DNA of 64,000 nucleotides from Tangfeifania diversioriginum (GTDB lineage Bacteria > Bacteroidota > Bacteroidia > Bacteroidales > Prolixibacteraceae). Under the pieces are notes generated by a model, which saw only the letters and a program-made list of their open reading frames with translations, was not told where the DNA came from and did no database searches. Shown piece by piece: positions 44,660 to 53,233 of this stretch. The stretch's first letter is position 1; every line of letters starts with the position of its first letter. Where the stretch lies: assembly GCF_900141875.1 (NCBI RefSeq), contig NZ_FQZE01000012.1:1-64000 (forward strand). Reading direction: 5' to 3'. A program made the position numbers and the translations under genes.

Positions 44660-44980
44660 ATGGAAAGCCGGAATAGCGAAGCTATTAAAATAATTAAAGA
44701 AAACACAGATAGCCTGATGCCTGATAGTCGCATTCTTTTATTTGGGTCGGGGGCTAGGAATGAAAACACAGAAGACAGTGATTATGATTTTTTAATAATC
44801 ACAAAAAATACAATTGAGACACAGGAAAAAAGAAATTACAAATCAATTTTAAGAAAGATATTGGCCAAACATAAAATACCTGCAGATATTTTAATTCAAA
44901 GTGAGGACGAAGTCCAAAAAAAGAAAAGAATTACAGGGCACATAATCAGTTCTATTTTAACAGAAGGTATTTATCTATGA
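44660..44980 (+). CDS. MNT-type nucleotidyltransferase (minimal NTase)
   Basis: A 106-residue minimal nucleotidyltransferase with the core motif LFGSGARNENTEDSDYDFLI (GS...DxD), so both metal-binding Asp of the family are present. Such proteins act as antitoxins that AMPylate a HEPN-domain RNase toxin encoded next door. Here the stop codon overlaps by ATGA the start of a short frame whose first codons look like a HEPN partner, but which breaks after 14 codons. The NTase is thus either an orphan or at an early stage of decay. Confidence 0.8.
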   Translation: MESRNSEAIKIIKENTDSLMPDSRILLFGSGARNENTEDSDYDFLIITKNTIETQEKRNYKSILRKILAKHKIPADILIQSEDEVQKKKRITGHIISSILTEGIYL

Positions 44981-45021
44981 ACGAAGAGAAAGAAATACAT
45001 AAGAATTGCACATTCAGTTAA
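44977..45021 (+). pseudogene. Frameshifted remnant of a HEPN-domain partner gene
   Basis: The frame starts at an ATGA overlap with the nucleotidyltransferase gene and reads MNEEKEIHKNCTFS before a stop. In the neighbouring frame the bases continue as RIAHSVKKMVDNKITF, similar in style to HEPN N-termini (MNEEKE..RIAHSD). Both frames end by about 45050 and the rest of a HEPN domain is missing, so the gene is truncated as well as shifted. The assignment rests on position, ATGA coupling and a short resemblance only. Confidence 0.4.
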
Positions 45022-45072
45022 GAAAATGGTGGATAATAAAATAACTTTCTAATTTTTTTAATCATAATCATT

Positions 45073-45918
45073 GTGAACCATCATTTAAACATAATTCATA
45101 AAGCACTTAAAATAAACTGTTTATTTTTTATTTTTTTTATATCCGTATCTTCAGCTTCAAATTTACACCGCAGTTTTGGGCAGAAACAAAGTTTCGAAAC
45201 AGAACTTAATCATTTCCGAACAGTCCATAATAAAGACTTAACTTTTCACAGCGATTCCATCCACCAGCTCAACTTCAGATACCCCGACAAAAAAAGAGGA
45301 TTAAAACCCTGGATTGCGCCTACACTGCTCATTTCCAGCGGAACAGCCCTGCATTTTATGAACGGCACAAAAGAATCGGTTCGCGATTTTACGCAGGATA
45401 ATTTTGCTTACCACGGCACTTTCGACGATTACGCGCAATATGCACCGGTGGCAGCAGTGTATGCCCTCAGCGCTGTTGGAGTAAAAGGCAAAAATAATTT
45501 TGGAAACAAAACGGCCATAGCCATTAAAAGTTTTTTGGTGAACGGGCTGATTACTGACCGTTTAAAATACTGGGTGAATGAACCACGTCCCAGTGGCGGA
45601 GTGCGTTCATTTCCTTCGGGACACACATCAAAAGCTTTTTCGTTTGCACATTTCATGCACAAAGAATATGGCGAGTTGAGCCCCTGGTTCAGCATTGGAG
45701 CCTATTCATGCGCAACCACAGTAGCTGTTATGCGTGTGGCAAAAAATGCCCATTGGGTTTCGGATGTATTAATGGGCGCAGGTATAGGTATTTTCTCCAC
45801 TGAACTGGTGTACCTCACCCACCAATACAAATGGGACAACGAACACCTGAAACGGTTCGATATTTTTCCCTTCCAACTTGGCAACCAAAAAGGAGTGACA
45901 CTGGTGTATAATTTTTAG
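45073..45918 (+). CDS. PAP2-family membrane phosphatase
   Basis: A 281-residue phosphatidic-acid-phosphatase-type protein. The GTG at 45073 is the best start; it is followed by a signal/TM segment (INCLFFIFFISVSSASN). The three catalytic motifs are in order: KYWVNEPRPSGG (K-x6-RP), SFPSGHTSKAF (PSGH) and RVAKNAHWVSDV (SR-x5-H-x3-D type with Val for Ser). Dephosphorylation of lipid-linked phosphates in the periplasm (undecaprenyl pyrophosphate or lipid A-type) is typical of the family; the substrate is unknown. The end converges on a cupin gene across a degenerate short tandem repeat. Confidence 0.85.
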   Translation: MNHHLNIIHKALKINCLFFIFFISVSSASNLHRSFGQKQSFETELNHFRTVHNKDLTFHSDSIHQLNFRYPDKKRGLKPWIAPTLLISSGTALHFMNGTKESVRDFTQDNFAYHGTFDDYAQYAPVAAVYALSAVGVKGKNNFGNKTAIAIKSFLVNGLITDRLKYWVNEPRPSGGVRSFPSGHTSKAFSFAHFMHKEYGELSPWFSIGAYSCATTVAVMRVAKNAHWVSDVLMGAGIGIFSTELVYLTHQYKWDNEHLKRFDIFPFQLGNQKGVTLVYNF

Positions 45919-45940
45919 TATTTTGACTCTACCGCTTTTT

Positions 45941-45978
45941 GCCTATTGTAATTTTGCCTACTGCCTACTGCTTATTGC
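45941..45978. repeat. Degenerate TGCCTACT short tandem repeat
   Basis: GCCTATTG, then TGCCTAC repeated twice and a CTTATTGC variant, in a 38-base stretch between convergent genes. Its right part encodes the last residues (AISSRQ) and stop of the cupin gene on the minus strand. Confidence 0.6.
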
Positions 45979-46323
45979 TTTTTCTTCCTTTAAAAAGTCT
46001 TCCCGTATTGGCGTAAAGCTGTCAATCAGGCGCACCTTTTGCGTAAGCAATTTGATGGTATGCTTTTTATTGGATGGCACCGCAAACATATCTCCTGCTT
46101 TCAGGTGCTGCTCCGGCTCACCTTCGCAATAAAAAATAATTTCCCCCTCGGCCACGTAAGATGTTTGCTCGTGCGGATGTGAATGAGGCGGTTCTGGCAC
46201 CTCCCACGGTCCGTTGGAAAAATCAATTAAAACCGACATCAAATTATCGGTATGAATTATCTTTCGCTGAAGGCCTTCTTTTACTTTTTCGTATGCAACA
46301 TCGTCAAATTTAAGTACTGCCAT
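45958..46323 (-). CDS. Cupin-domain protein
   Basis: A 121-residue single cupin, start at the ATG at 46323 (MAVLKFDDV); the 22-residue upstream extension is not family-like. Cupin motif 1 is in PPHSHPHEQTSYVAEGE with three His and one Glu as metal ligands, and motif 2 is AGDMFAVPSNKKHTIKL. This fits the small, metal-binding cupins that isomerise or bind sugar-like ligands; no specific function can be claimed. Its final residues are contributed by a tandem repeat. Confidence 0.78.
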   Translation of the reverse strand: MAVLKFDDVAYEKVKEGLQRKIIHTDNLMSVLIDFSNGPWEVPEPPHSHPHEQTSYVAEGEIIFYCEGEPEQHLKAGDMFAVPSNKKHTIKLLTQKVRLIDSFTPIREDFLKEEKAISSRQ

Positions 46324-46455
46324 AATTTTTGTTTCTGAATTTATACGAAAATAGAAGTTTATTTTTTTTGTTAGCACAAACAACCACATTCCAAACCCAT
46401 TTTTTCTGTTTATTTATCAAATGATTTATTACTTTCGTTTCGGAAAATTATAACA

Positions 46456-47433
46456 ATGAGAAAACTGCTTTTCACATTCCTGTTGATTATGCCATTTTGG
46501 GGGCTGGCTCAAAATTTTGAATACCAGGTTTTGTTCGAGGGAATTGGAGACAACCGCGAATTTTTCAACGAAAATGCCATGCCGCAAACCATTTTGGGAA
46601 GCCGCGGTGCGTTTGAGATTGGACTTGAAATGGATAATCACCGGATTAGAACCGGGTTGAGCCACTTGCTGGAATTTGGCAGCGACATTGATTACCACAA
46701 ACCAAAGCTGACACTATATTACCAGTTTCAGGACGAAAAAAAAGAGTTCATTTTTGGTGCATTTCCGCGAAGAGGGAAAATTGATTTTCCGCTGGTGATG
46801 CTCACCGACACGCTACTGTATTACCGCCCCAATATTGAAGGACTGTTTGGTGAAGTACACTGGGACTGGGGCCACCAAAACGGTTTTGTGGATTGGGTGA
46901 GCCGGCAAACCGATGTCAATCGCGAAAATTTCATGGCCGGATTCTCGGGTGAAATTTTTTACAAAAACCTATTTTTGCAAAATTACATCCTGCTATTCCA
47001 CGATGCCGGTCCTGCCATCGACTTCCCGGGCGATCACATCAAAGATTATTTTGGCTATGCGCTTCAGGGTGGAATCCGAACAGGTGGTAGCACAGCTATT
47101 GCGGGAGAGTTGAAAGCCGGAATACTAAGTTCATCGTTTCGCGAACGCACTGTTACGGATGGATTCATTCATTCTTCCAGTTTTTTTGCTGAAGCAAACG
47201 GGCGATACCGGAATATTGGGGTGAAATCAGTTTTGAATACCGGCGGAGGCCACCAGTTTGCTTTCGGCGACCGGTTTTACCGCGTAGAAAATTACTGGCG
47301 CACCGATGTCATCTGGCATTTTATTAATCACGAAAAAGTAAAAGGCCATTTTAATTTATCATTCCACCTCATCGACTGGGATGATTTGGACCAGCAGCAA
47401 CAGCTGTCGATTGTGTATTTGTTTGGCAAATAA
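46456..47433 (+). CDS. Exported beta-barrel-like protein, unknown
   Basis: A 325-residue protein with a signal peptide (MRKLLFTFLLIMPFWGLAQ, cleaved near residue 19). The rest shows alternating amphipathic strands typical of an outer-membrane porin or barrel, such as KLTLYYQFQDEKKEFIFGAF, GEIFYKNLFLQNYILLF and the closing HFNLSFHLIDWDD ... LSIVYLFGK ending. I do not recognise the family. It stands alone between divergent and unrelated genes. Confidence 0.7.
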   Translation: MRKLLFTFLLIMPFWGLAQNFEYQVLFEGIGDNREFFNENAMPQTILGSRGAFEIGLEMDNHRIRTGLSHLLEFGSDIDYHKPKLTLYYQFQDEKKEFIFGAFPRRGKIDFPLVMLTDTLLYYRPNIEGLFGEVHWDWGHQNGFVDWVSRQTDVNRENFMAGFSGEIFYKNLFLQNYILLFHDAGPAIDFPGDHIKDYFGYALQGGIRTGGSTAIAGELKAGILSSSFRERTVTDGFIHSSSFFAEANGRYRNIGVKSVLNTGGGHQFAFGDRFYRVENYWRTDVIWHFINHEKVKGHFNLSFHLIDWDDLDQQQQLSIVYLFGK

Positions 47434-47608
47434 AATTTTTGAACACCCTATAACAAAATTCGGTTTTCCCTTGTATTTAACTTTTTAACTCCCTAACTTT
47501 AAAAACATTATTTCATTATCTCCACTCGGAAAATTCTGTTTGGCAGGTATAAAAAGCGTCATTATCAAAATTTATAATTAAATATGAACCACAACTAAAT
47601 CCACACTT

Positions 47609-50305
47609 ATGAAAACTATTTTTACCTTTTTATTATCGATTCTTCTCTTAAATGTATTATCAGCCCAGAGTTTAATCGATCTTCCTTTTTTCGATGATTT
47701 TGAAGAAACCATTCAAGAAGATGCAACGTTCCAAAACTGGACAACTGAAAACCTGGAGGGTTGGCATTACTGGCACATAGTACCAGGTCAATATATGCGA
47801 TTCGAAAACAACGATCTTGCACAAAATGACTGGCTAATTACAAAAAAAATTGTGGGTGAAGATATAGAGAATGTTATCATAAGTTTTAATATCTTACATG
47901 TTGGTGATGGAATAAAACCCAAATTATTTTTCACTAATAAATACAATGGAAATGCAAATGAATCAAATTGGACTGAAATAATCTACTCGTTGGGAGATCA
48001 CGAAAATGAATGGTTTGATACAGGCGAGATTTCCATTGAAAATCCGGGTGATACTTTATATTTTGGATTTCATTACCAGGCAGCAGCCAATGCGGGAATT
48101 TATCTTTTACTCGACAACTTTAAAGTAGTTAATTACAAACCCCTTATTTATGAAACCGTTGGAAGTTCCGAACATTTCGAGTTTTGCACCAATATGCCCG
48201 ATAGCAGTAGTTTTTATCTGGCTATTCAGGATGTACTTGAAAATCAATATGACAATCTAACTTCGCTTTGGGACAGACCTGGCATCGAAAACTTATTTCC
48301 TGATACTTCGAAAATTAAAGTAATTTATTCACAAAAAGCCGATTTAAATATCGAGGTTAAAGATTATCCTTGGAAACTCGGATTTCACAACAGAGGAAAA
48401 ATGGAAATATACCTAAGTCCGATTTCAAATGAAATACAAAAAAAATATTATAAAAATCTTGCAGGACTTGCTGTAAATGAGTTTTCTCAACTTACGGTTT
48501 CACGACAATTTATGCGCGAAAATATGCTTTCTTTTCCCGATTATTTTCTGGAAGGATTTGGACTTTATGAATGCGGTGTTCGGCCCCAACAAGATTCTTT
48601 ACTCAATTTAATGAATGAACTTGGTACTAATGTACCGCCAATGAGCGCATATCAGGATCTTTCAAACATGCCTTCTACCTCATTAAAAGATTTACTTGTT
48701 TTTTGTATTGAAGCGAAAGTTCTCGCTGATTGTTATTACTCGATTTCACCTTATGGTTACGAATATGGGTGGGCTGTGTTTTTAAAGCACTTTTATCAAA
48801 ATGAATCTCCTGAGAGAATTAAATTACAGCATACAACCTCTCAATTTAATATATATTCGTCTGACAACGAAATTCCATTCGTTGAGGCAATCGGAAATGA
48901 ATTTGAATTAAAATTAGATTCACTGCAGGAACAATACCAACTGGGAATACCTCACAAATGGAATATTTGTATATACACTGAACCGGTTGGTATGGAAATT
49001 ATGGGGTATAACGATTATTTCAACGGAGGCTCAGCATTCTGGGGCGATAAAATTGCATTAATTACACCTATCGGTGCCGACATGGATGTTTATCTGTATT
49101 CGCTTATGCACCATGAATTTATGCATACGTTTTTCAGCCATTTTTATTACAACGCTCCCGGCGGTTTTTTTAACGAAGGAATTGCCGATTTTGCCAATGG
49201 GCCACTCCCCGATCCGCAAAACAGAATAGAAGGGAATCGATGGAAATTAGTTGGAATGTTTAACTGGTACCAGGATAATGTTCAACGTGATCCTGCTTTT
49301 CAGGAAATAGTTGACAATTTTTCAGCGCAAGGAGAAAATGGATTCGATCCGGACATTTATATGCTGGGCCACCTGTTTTACACCTTCCTTTTTTATAAAT
49401 ATGCCGATTATGTAAAAATAAGGGAGTTCTGGAACCGTGGTAAAGATTATTCTGTTTTTGGCGGTAAAACAGAGGAAGAAATTGGACTGGAGTACGTTCA
49501 GTTTTTAAAAGAACTGGCGTATTACGGACCGCCCAGAGAATTAAAACCCATTCCTTTTACAGAAGATTTTGAAACCTACTTTGATGGCTGGTCAATTCTT
49601 CGCTACAAAGCACATGATTTTTGGAGTATTTCTGAAAACAGTTATGAAGGAGACCACAGTGCTTATGCGATCAATCCTTATTGGCTCGATGAAAAAGATG
49701 CTGATTCATGGATGATTTCACCTACTTTAGATGCAAGTGATGCTGAAAACGTTTTTGTTTCTTTCTATTATAACCATAATGGAACAGGAATAAATCCTGA
49801 AATTTATTATGCAGAGAATTTTACAAGTATTTTTGATTCAACTAACTGGACTAAAATTAACGACCTTTCCTGGAATTCACCTGAAGGAGAATGGGCTCAA
49901 AAATCATTTACGATTCAGTCCCCTCCTGAGAAATTAAACATTGCGTTTCGTTTTGTGTCAACAGATGGTAATTATGTTAGTCATTTTATTGATAATTTTT
50001 ATGTTAAAAACAGATTAACAGGTTCAAAACACAAAACAAATCCAACCGTTAATTTAAATATCCACCCCAACCCAGCAACCAGCGAATCAATCATTTCCTT
50101 CCAAACCCAAACCGCCGGAAAAGTCAACCTCTCCATCTTCGATATTCAGGGAAGAAAAATCTGCACTTTGCTCAATAAAAAACTTAATGCAGGAATGCAC
50201 ACCATTCCGGTTTCAAATTCGCTGACAACCAACGGAGTTTATTTTTGCGAACTGCAAACTTCCGAAGGGATTTTAACCAAGAAGTTGATTATTAACGCTA
50301 AATAA
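47609..50305 (+). CDS. T9SS-secreted gluzincin-type metallopeptidase with a duplicated, inactive domain
   Basis: An 898-residue exported protein. Signal peptide (to about 20), a choice-of-anchor-J/MAM-like jelly roll (about 22-175), then two peptidase-MA-like domains. The first has NEFSQ at 290-294 where the HExxH should be and LEGFGLYE after it, so it lacks both zinc His. The second has HEFMH at 502-506 and NEG with E523, matching the HExxH...NEGxA pattern. A second jelly roll (about 650-810) and a type A sorting domain (HPNPATSESIISF) end the protein. It is followed nine bases later by a paralogue. The substrate is unknown. Confidence 0.85.
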   Translation: MKTIFTFLLSILLLNVLSAQSLIDLPFFDDFEETIQEDATFQNWTTENLEGWHYWHIVPGQYMRFENNDLAQNDWLITKKIVGEDIENVIISFNILHVGDGIKPKLFFTNKYNGNANESNWTEIIYSLGDHENEWFDTGEISIENPGDTLYFGFHYQAAANAGIYLLLDNFKVVNYKPLIYETVGSSEHFEFCTNMPDSSSFYLAIQDVLENQYDNLTSLWDRPGIENLFPDTSKIKVIYSQKADLNIEVKDYPWKLGFHNRGKMEIYLSPISNEIQKKYYKNLAGLAVNEFSQLTVSRQFMRENMLSFPDYFLEGFGLYECGVRPQQDSLLNLMNELGTNVPPMSAYQDLSNMPSTSLKDLLVFCIEAKVLADCYYSISPYGYEYGWAVFLKHFYQNESPERIKLQHTTSQFNIYSSDNEIPFVEAIGNEFELKLDSLQEQYQLGIPHKWNICIYTEPVGMEIMGYNDYFNGGSAFWGDKIALITPIGADMDVYLYSLMHHEFMHTFFSHFYYNAPGGFFNEGIADFANGPLPDPQNRIEGNRWKLVGMFNWYQDNVQRDPAFQEIVDNFSAQGENGFDPDIYMLGHLFYTFLFYKYADYVKIREFWNRGKDYSVFGGKTEEEIGLEYVQFLKELAYYGPPRELKPIPFTEDFETYFDGWSILRYKAHDFWSISENSYEGDHSAYAINPYWLDEKDADSWMISPTLDASDAENVFVSFYYNHNGTGINPEIYYAENFTSIFDSTNWTKINDLSWNSPEGEWAQKSFTIQSPPEKLNIAFRFVSTDGNYVSHFIDNFYVKNRLTGSKHKTNPTVNLNIHPNPATSESIISFQTQTAGKVNLSIFDIQGRKICTLLNKKLNAGMHTIPVSNSLTTNGVYFCELQTSEGILTKKLIINAK

Positions 50306-50313
50306 AAACCACG

Positions 50314-53232
50314 ATGAAAATCTTTTTCACATTGTTTTTTACAGTTTCTTTAATTACATTTTTAGCAGCCCAGGAAAATGGTGGTCCTTATTCTGCAGAT
50401 AAAAACACAGTTCTTTTAATGCACTTTGAAGGAGATATTACCAACAGTGCAAATAATGGCTTTACGCTAATAGAAAGTATGGCTGGAACATACGTTGACA
50501 ATCCAATTCCCGAACTTGGGAAAGCATACCGTATAGATAACACGCCGGACTCAGAAGATTCGCATTGCCTGTACTCGCCACATAACGACCTTTTGAATTT
50601 TGAAGGCAGCTTTTCCATTGAATTTTGGGTTAAAACCGGTGATTTGGGGAATGAAAAAACCGAATACCCTATTTTAATTGATAAATACCAATCATTTGGT
50701 CTGGGAGTGGATGCGAATGGAAATGGTTTTAGTGGCTATGTGAAGTTTGAGAATGATACCGAAGTTAACTTCTATCAAAATCATTTGCTGGAAGAAGGTA
50801 AGTGGTATCACATTGCAATGGTCTTCGATACCACAGCCCAAACAGTATCTTTTTATGTGCACGACGAACAAAAAAGACCGGTTTTTACAGCTACTCGCAA
50901 TTTCCCGCAGGGAAGTAACGGGAAAATACAACATAGTGATGCTGAACTTTTTATAGGAGGAGTGGATGGTGGTAGTAACATCCAGTTCGACGGTTGGTTT
51001 GATGAGATTCGCATTTCAACACATGCGGCTGATTACTCTGAAATGTACATACCCGATTCTCCTTTTATCAAAGCTGGCGAAACCGAGCATTTTGAGTTTT
51101 ACACCAACATTCCCGGAGAAGAAGATTTTCACCTCCAGATAAAAAATGAACTGGAAAAAGAATATGCCAAATTAAGTTCACTTTGGAACCGCCCCTGTAA
51201 AGATTCTATTTTTCCAACGGACTCAAAAATTGCAATAAAATACAGCCCCAGGGAAGACATATTGCTTATTCAAGAAAATACCCCTTCGTGGAAGTGTGGT
51301 TTTCATAGTTTAGAACTTAACGAGATTTATTTATCTCCAATTACTTCCGAACTTCAATCTGATTATTACTATAACCTTTCAGGACTTGCCGTGAATGAAT
51401 TTGCACAATATGCTGTAAGTAAAAGAAGAATTATTCGGGATAACAATCCGTATTTTCCGGCATACTTTTTAGAAGGTTTTGGTTTGTTTGAAGCAGGATT
51501 CAGACCCCGTGTCGATTCAATGAAAGCCTATATGGAAGGGCGGGAAAATCCGGAAATCAGTTTTATTCAGGATACCACGGGGATTGCAACTACATCGAAA
51601 AAAGATGTAACCGTTTCGCTAATCGAAGGACAGATTGTTGGTGGATGGTCGTATGACGAAGTAAATCCCGGGGCAGCAAGCTTTATTGCAGCAGACTGGC
51701 CAAGGTACATTCGCGGTTATTTTTTAATTGAGGAGGATAAACGATTCCGCTGTGTTGCAGCAACCGAACATTTTTTTGCTTATTCAGCACCTTCCGATTC
51801 TGTTTATGCGCATCAATGTATTGATTCTCTTGAGATATTATTGGCTAAATATTCAGAATTATATGAGCTGGAAATTAATCATCCGTGGGCATTTACATTT
51901 TTCCACGACCAGGGAAACGCAATGGAAATTGGTGGATATAGCTCAAATTCGAATGGCGCAGGTTACGGTGGCTCAGCACTAAGTGTTTACCTGTTTACCG
52001 AAGCAAACAAGAACGTGCTTGACAACTGGTGGAATTACGGTGTTCTCAAACACGAGTTCTTTCATACCGTTTCCAACCATTTCAATATGTTTTCATTTTT
52101 TTATGACGAAGGATTGACAACATACATGTCAAACGCTCCAACAAGAAAGGATGAATTAAATTTTTATAACCAACGAATAATCGATGTTTTCGATTATTAT
52201 GAAAACACTTTTGGCCGGCCTCCTACTATGGACGAATTTGTATGGGATCCGCACCGGGGCGTTGATGGGTTCAGGGGAATTGACCCCTACTTTTTTGGGG
52301 CCGCTTTTTTTCACTACATTTTTCAGACATACAATTATATTGATGTGAAAAATTTCATTGTAGGTGAAGGCGATTTTGAAGGTGCACTCCATAAATCAGA
52401 GCAAGAAATTGAGTCTGGATATCTCGCCTATCTGGATAGTTTGCTCCATCCTGTTTTCGAACCCGACACCTTAAATATTCCTTTTTTCGACGATTTTAAC
52501 GATGACCAAAATACATTCCGGAATTGGAATCGGGCAAACGTTTTGGGAGAGGAAGGATGGCACATTTTTGACCAAGGAAGGGATGGTTCATTATGTACCC
52601 GTATTTATGTAAACGATTCGCCTTACGAAGAAGACGACTGGCTTTTGTCAGGTCTGTTTAATACAACAGAAGTTGAAAATGTTAAAGTAAGTTTTTCATA
52701 TTACTATTGGGGGGATAATTTTACTCCGGAATTTTATTATACCACTTCTTTTCAGGGAAAAATTGAAGATACGGAATGGATAAAAATTACCGATTTCCCA
52801 ACGATAGAGCAATGGACCTGGAACAACTTAGAATTAAATCTACCAAATGATGGAGACGAATTGGTTTTTGCTTTCCGCTACAGAACAGCTATTGGTACTA
52901 CCAATAAAGTAATGATAGATAATTTTAAAATTGAAGAAATAACTACAGATATAAAAACCTCTCTTTTTCCTAAAAACAACATTCAAATATACCCCAACCC
53001 TGCAACCAGCGAATCTATCATTTCCTTCCAAACCAAAACCAGCGGAAATATAAATTTGTCAGTTTTCGATATCCACGGAAGAAAAATCACAACAATCCTC
53101 AACAAAAATCTGCCGGCTGGCAGTTACAATTACTCACTCAGTAAAAACATTTTAACAGATGGAATCTATTTTCTCAGGCTAAAAACCCAGAAAGGAATTT
53201 CAACACAAAAAATTATTTACAAGAAAGAATAA
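50314..53232 (+). CDS. T9SS-secreted LamG-metallopeptidase, paralogue of the preceding gene
   Basis: A 972-residue exported protein. Signal peptide, a LamG/concanavalin-like domain (about 25-245; SFSIEFWVKTGD, GKWYHIAMVFDTT, WFDEIRIST), then the inactive peptidase-like domain (NEFAQ at 361-365, LEGFGLFE) and the active-type domain with HEFFH at 580-584 and DEGLTTY (E599). A jelly roll and a type A sorting domain nearly identical in its first half (YPNPATSESIISF) to that of the neighbour follow. Its LamG domain replaces the neighbour's first jelly roll, so the pair arose by duplication with a swapped binding domain. It ends one base before rimO on the opposite strand. Confidence 0.85.
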   Translation: MKIFFTLFFTVSLITFLAAQENGGPYSADKNTVLLMHFEGDITNSANNGFTLIESMAGTYVDNPIPELGKAYRIDNTPDSEDSHCLYSPHNDLLNFEGSFSIEFWVKTGDLGNEKTEYPILIDKYQSFGLGVDANGNGFSGYVKFENDTEVNFYQNHLLEEGKWYHIAMVFDTTAQTVSFYVHDEQKRPVFTATRNFPQGSNGKIQHSDAELFIGGVDGGSNIQFDGWFDEIRISTHAADYSEMYIPDSPFIKAGETEHFEFYTNIPGEEDFHLQIKNELEKEYAKLSSLWNRPCKDSIFPTDSKIAIKYSPREDILLIQENTPSWKCGFHSLELNEIYLSPITSELQSDYYYNLSGLAVNEFAQYAVSKRRIIRDNNPYFPAYFLEGFGLFEAGFRPRVDSMKAYMEGRENPEISFIQDTTGIATTSKKDVTVSLIEGQIVGGWSYDEVNPGAASFIAADWPRYIRGYFLIEEDKRFRCVAATEHFFAYSAPSDSVYAHQCIDSLEILLAKYSELYELEINHPWAFTFFHDQGNAMEIGGYSSNSNGAGYGGSALSVYLFTEANKNVLDNWWNYGVLKHEFFHTVSNHFNMFSFFYDEGLTTYMSNAPTRKDELNFYNQRIIDVFDYYENTFGRPPTMDEFVWDPHRGVDGFRGIDPYFFGAAFFHYIFQTYNYIDVKNFIVGEGDFEGALHKSEQEIESGYLAYLDSLLHPVFEPDTLNIPFFDDFNDDQNTFRNWNRANVLGEEGWHIFDQGRDGSLCTRIYVNDSPYEEDDWLLSGLFNTTEVENVKVSFSYYYWGDNFTPEFYYTTSFQGKIEDTEWIKITDFPTIEQWTWNNLELNLPNDGDELVFAFRYRTAIGTTNKVMIDNFKIEEITTDIKTSLFPKNNIQIYPNPATSESIISFQTKTSGNINLSVFDIHGRKITTILNKNLPAGSYNYSLSKNILTDGIYFLRLKTQKGISTQKIIYKKE

Positions 53233-53233
53233 A

